Source: Arenibacter hampyeongensis (GTDB lineage Bacteria > Bacteroidota > Bacteroidia > Flavobacteriales > Flavobacteriaceae). Taken from it: a stretch of 64,000 bases of DNA. Of this stretch, positions 63,420 through 64,000 are shown piece by piece. Each line of letters begins with the position of its first letter. Positions within the stretch are counted from its first letter, which is position 1. Location: positions 434,001-498,000 of the forward strand of contig NZ_PIOB01000004.1 of NCBI RefSeq assembly GCF_002909255.1, given 5' to 3'. A model generated the notes under the pieces. That model saw nothing but the letters and a program-made list of their open reading frames with translations. It did no database searches and was not told the origin of the DNA. Position numbers and translations under genes: made by a program.

Positions 63420-64000
63420 ATGAATTCTATAACTACACCTACCTACGCTGTACATTTTAATGAAAAGGCTTATGAGGCCCTGAACAGTCATTTGGCCAAA
63501 TCCAATTATTCCAAAATCTTTGTTTTGGTAGATGAAAATACCCACAATTGCTGTCTGCCTATTTTTATGTCTGAAATTGAAGGTGATTACGATTTTGAAA
63601 TTATTGAAATAGAAGAAGGTGAGATTAATAAAAACATAGCTACATGTACTCAGGTTTGGGAAGTTTTGTCCGAATTGGATGCGGACCGAAAAAGCGCTAT
63701 GATCAACCTTGGAGGTGGAGTGGTTACAGACCTTGGAGGCTTTGTGGCATCCTGTTTTAAAAGAGGTATAGATTTTATTAACGTACCCACTACCCTCTTG
63801 TCCATGGTAGATGCCTCCGTTGGAGGAAAAACCGGTATTGACCTGGGTCCCTTAAAGAATCAGGTCGGGGTTATTAACCAACCACAAATTGTGGTGGTGG
63901 ATACTGCCTATTTAAATACTTTGGACCAACGGCAGTTGAACAGTGGCTATGCGGAAATGCTTAAACATGGTCTAATTAGTAATGCTAGTTATTGGGAAAC
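63420..64000 (+). CDS. aroB: 3-dehydroquinate synthase, N-terminal part cut by the window edge
   Basis: The ATG at 63420 begins a frame open to the window end (193 complete codons). It has the NAD+-binding and active-site sequence NLGGGVVTDLGGFVASC, PTTLLSMVDASVGGKTGID and YAEMLKHGLI, diagnostic of AroB. The enzyme closes the ring of DAHP to 3-dehydroquinate in the shikimate pathway and needs a divalent metal and NAD+. The C-terminal half lies outside. Confidence 0.95.
   Translation, partial: MNSITTPTYAVHFNEKAYEALNSHLAKSNYSKIFVLVDENTHNCCLPIFMSEIEGDYDFEIIEIEEGEINKNIATCTQVWEVLSELDADRKSAMINLGGGVVTDLGGFVASCFKRGIDFINVPTTLLSMVDASVGGKTGIDLGPLKNQVGVINQPQIVVVDTAYLNTLDQRQLNSGYAEMLKHGLISNASYWE

Overview
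The window is AT-rich, densely packed chromosomal DNA from a member of the Bacteroidota, almost certainly family Flavobacteriaceae; the genus cannot be fixed from the sequence alone. The evidence is the bifunctional LpxC-FabZ protein, the T9SS regulator PorX (REC-PglZ), a 287-residue primary sigma factor of the Bacteroidota type, many SusC/CarboxypepD_reg-style proteins, lipoproteins with short lipoboxes, and promoters of the TTG/TTA-N19-TAnnTTTG type. No tRNA, rRNA, CRISPR array, insertion sequence or phage gene was seen.

Layout. 1-5.9 kb: the end of a molybdenum hydroxylase operon (Tat-exported large subunit cut by the left edge, 2Fe-2S small subunit), an AgaI/NagB-type sugar-phosphate isomerase, a VWA lipoprotein, an OmpA-like lipoprotein and a GDPD-alkaline phosphatase fusion. 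6.2-10 kb: a cell-wall set (M14 peptidase, amidase, 3D-domain protein) and an FRG-domain protein. 10.4-15.6 kb: CarboxypepD_reg proteins, one of which looks decayed at its 3' end, then a single-domain DEAD-like protein flanked by two copies of a ~100-bp terminator-bearing repeat, and menB. 15.6-24.3 kb: glycosyltransferase, SF2 helicase, DUF6155, rpoD, a tandem pair of related mini-ORFs, and a two-gene unit of a membrane HEAT-like protein and a degenerate hybrid histidine kinase. 24.4-38.3 kb: mostly housekeeping (dipeptidase, thioesterase, cysE-cysM, corA, truA, a MoxR/VWA pair, DUF1853) ending in a Tat-exported GH109-like protein.

38.4-46.4 kb is a complete histidine operon on the minus strand, in the order hisG-GNAT-hisD-hisC-hisB-hisH-hisA-hisF-hisIE. 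It is preceded by an 18-residue leader peptide with four consecutive His codons and an intrinsic terminator, a classical attenuator layout. 46.4-57.4 kb holds a prohibitin and a VWA membrane protein, fabG, sucD, and an envelope block (HD hydrolase, lpxD, lpxC/fabZ, lpxA, efp, a second lpxD-like gene). 57.4-64 kb runs porX-tsaE-small lipoprotein-membrane protein-ald-DUF4258-like, then proline dehydrogenase and a truncated aroB.

Most of the window is core genome. The least ordinary parts are the his attenuator, the kinase-like protein whose phospho-accepting His is replaced by Asn, the tandem mini-ORFs next to it, the duplicated ~100-bp element, and the apparent decay after the TonB-plug gene. 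No clearly new defence or biosynthetic system is evident. The HEAT-like/pseudo-kinase pair is the best candidate for an undescribed signalling module.
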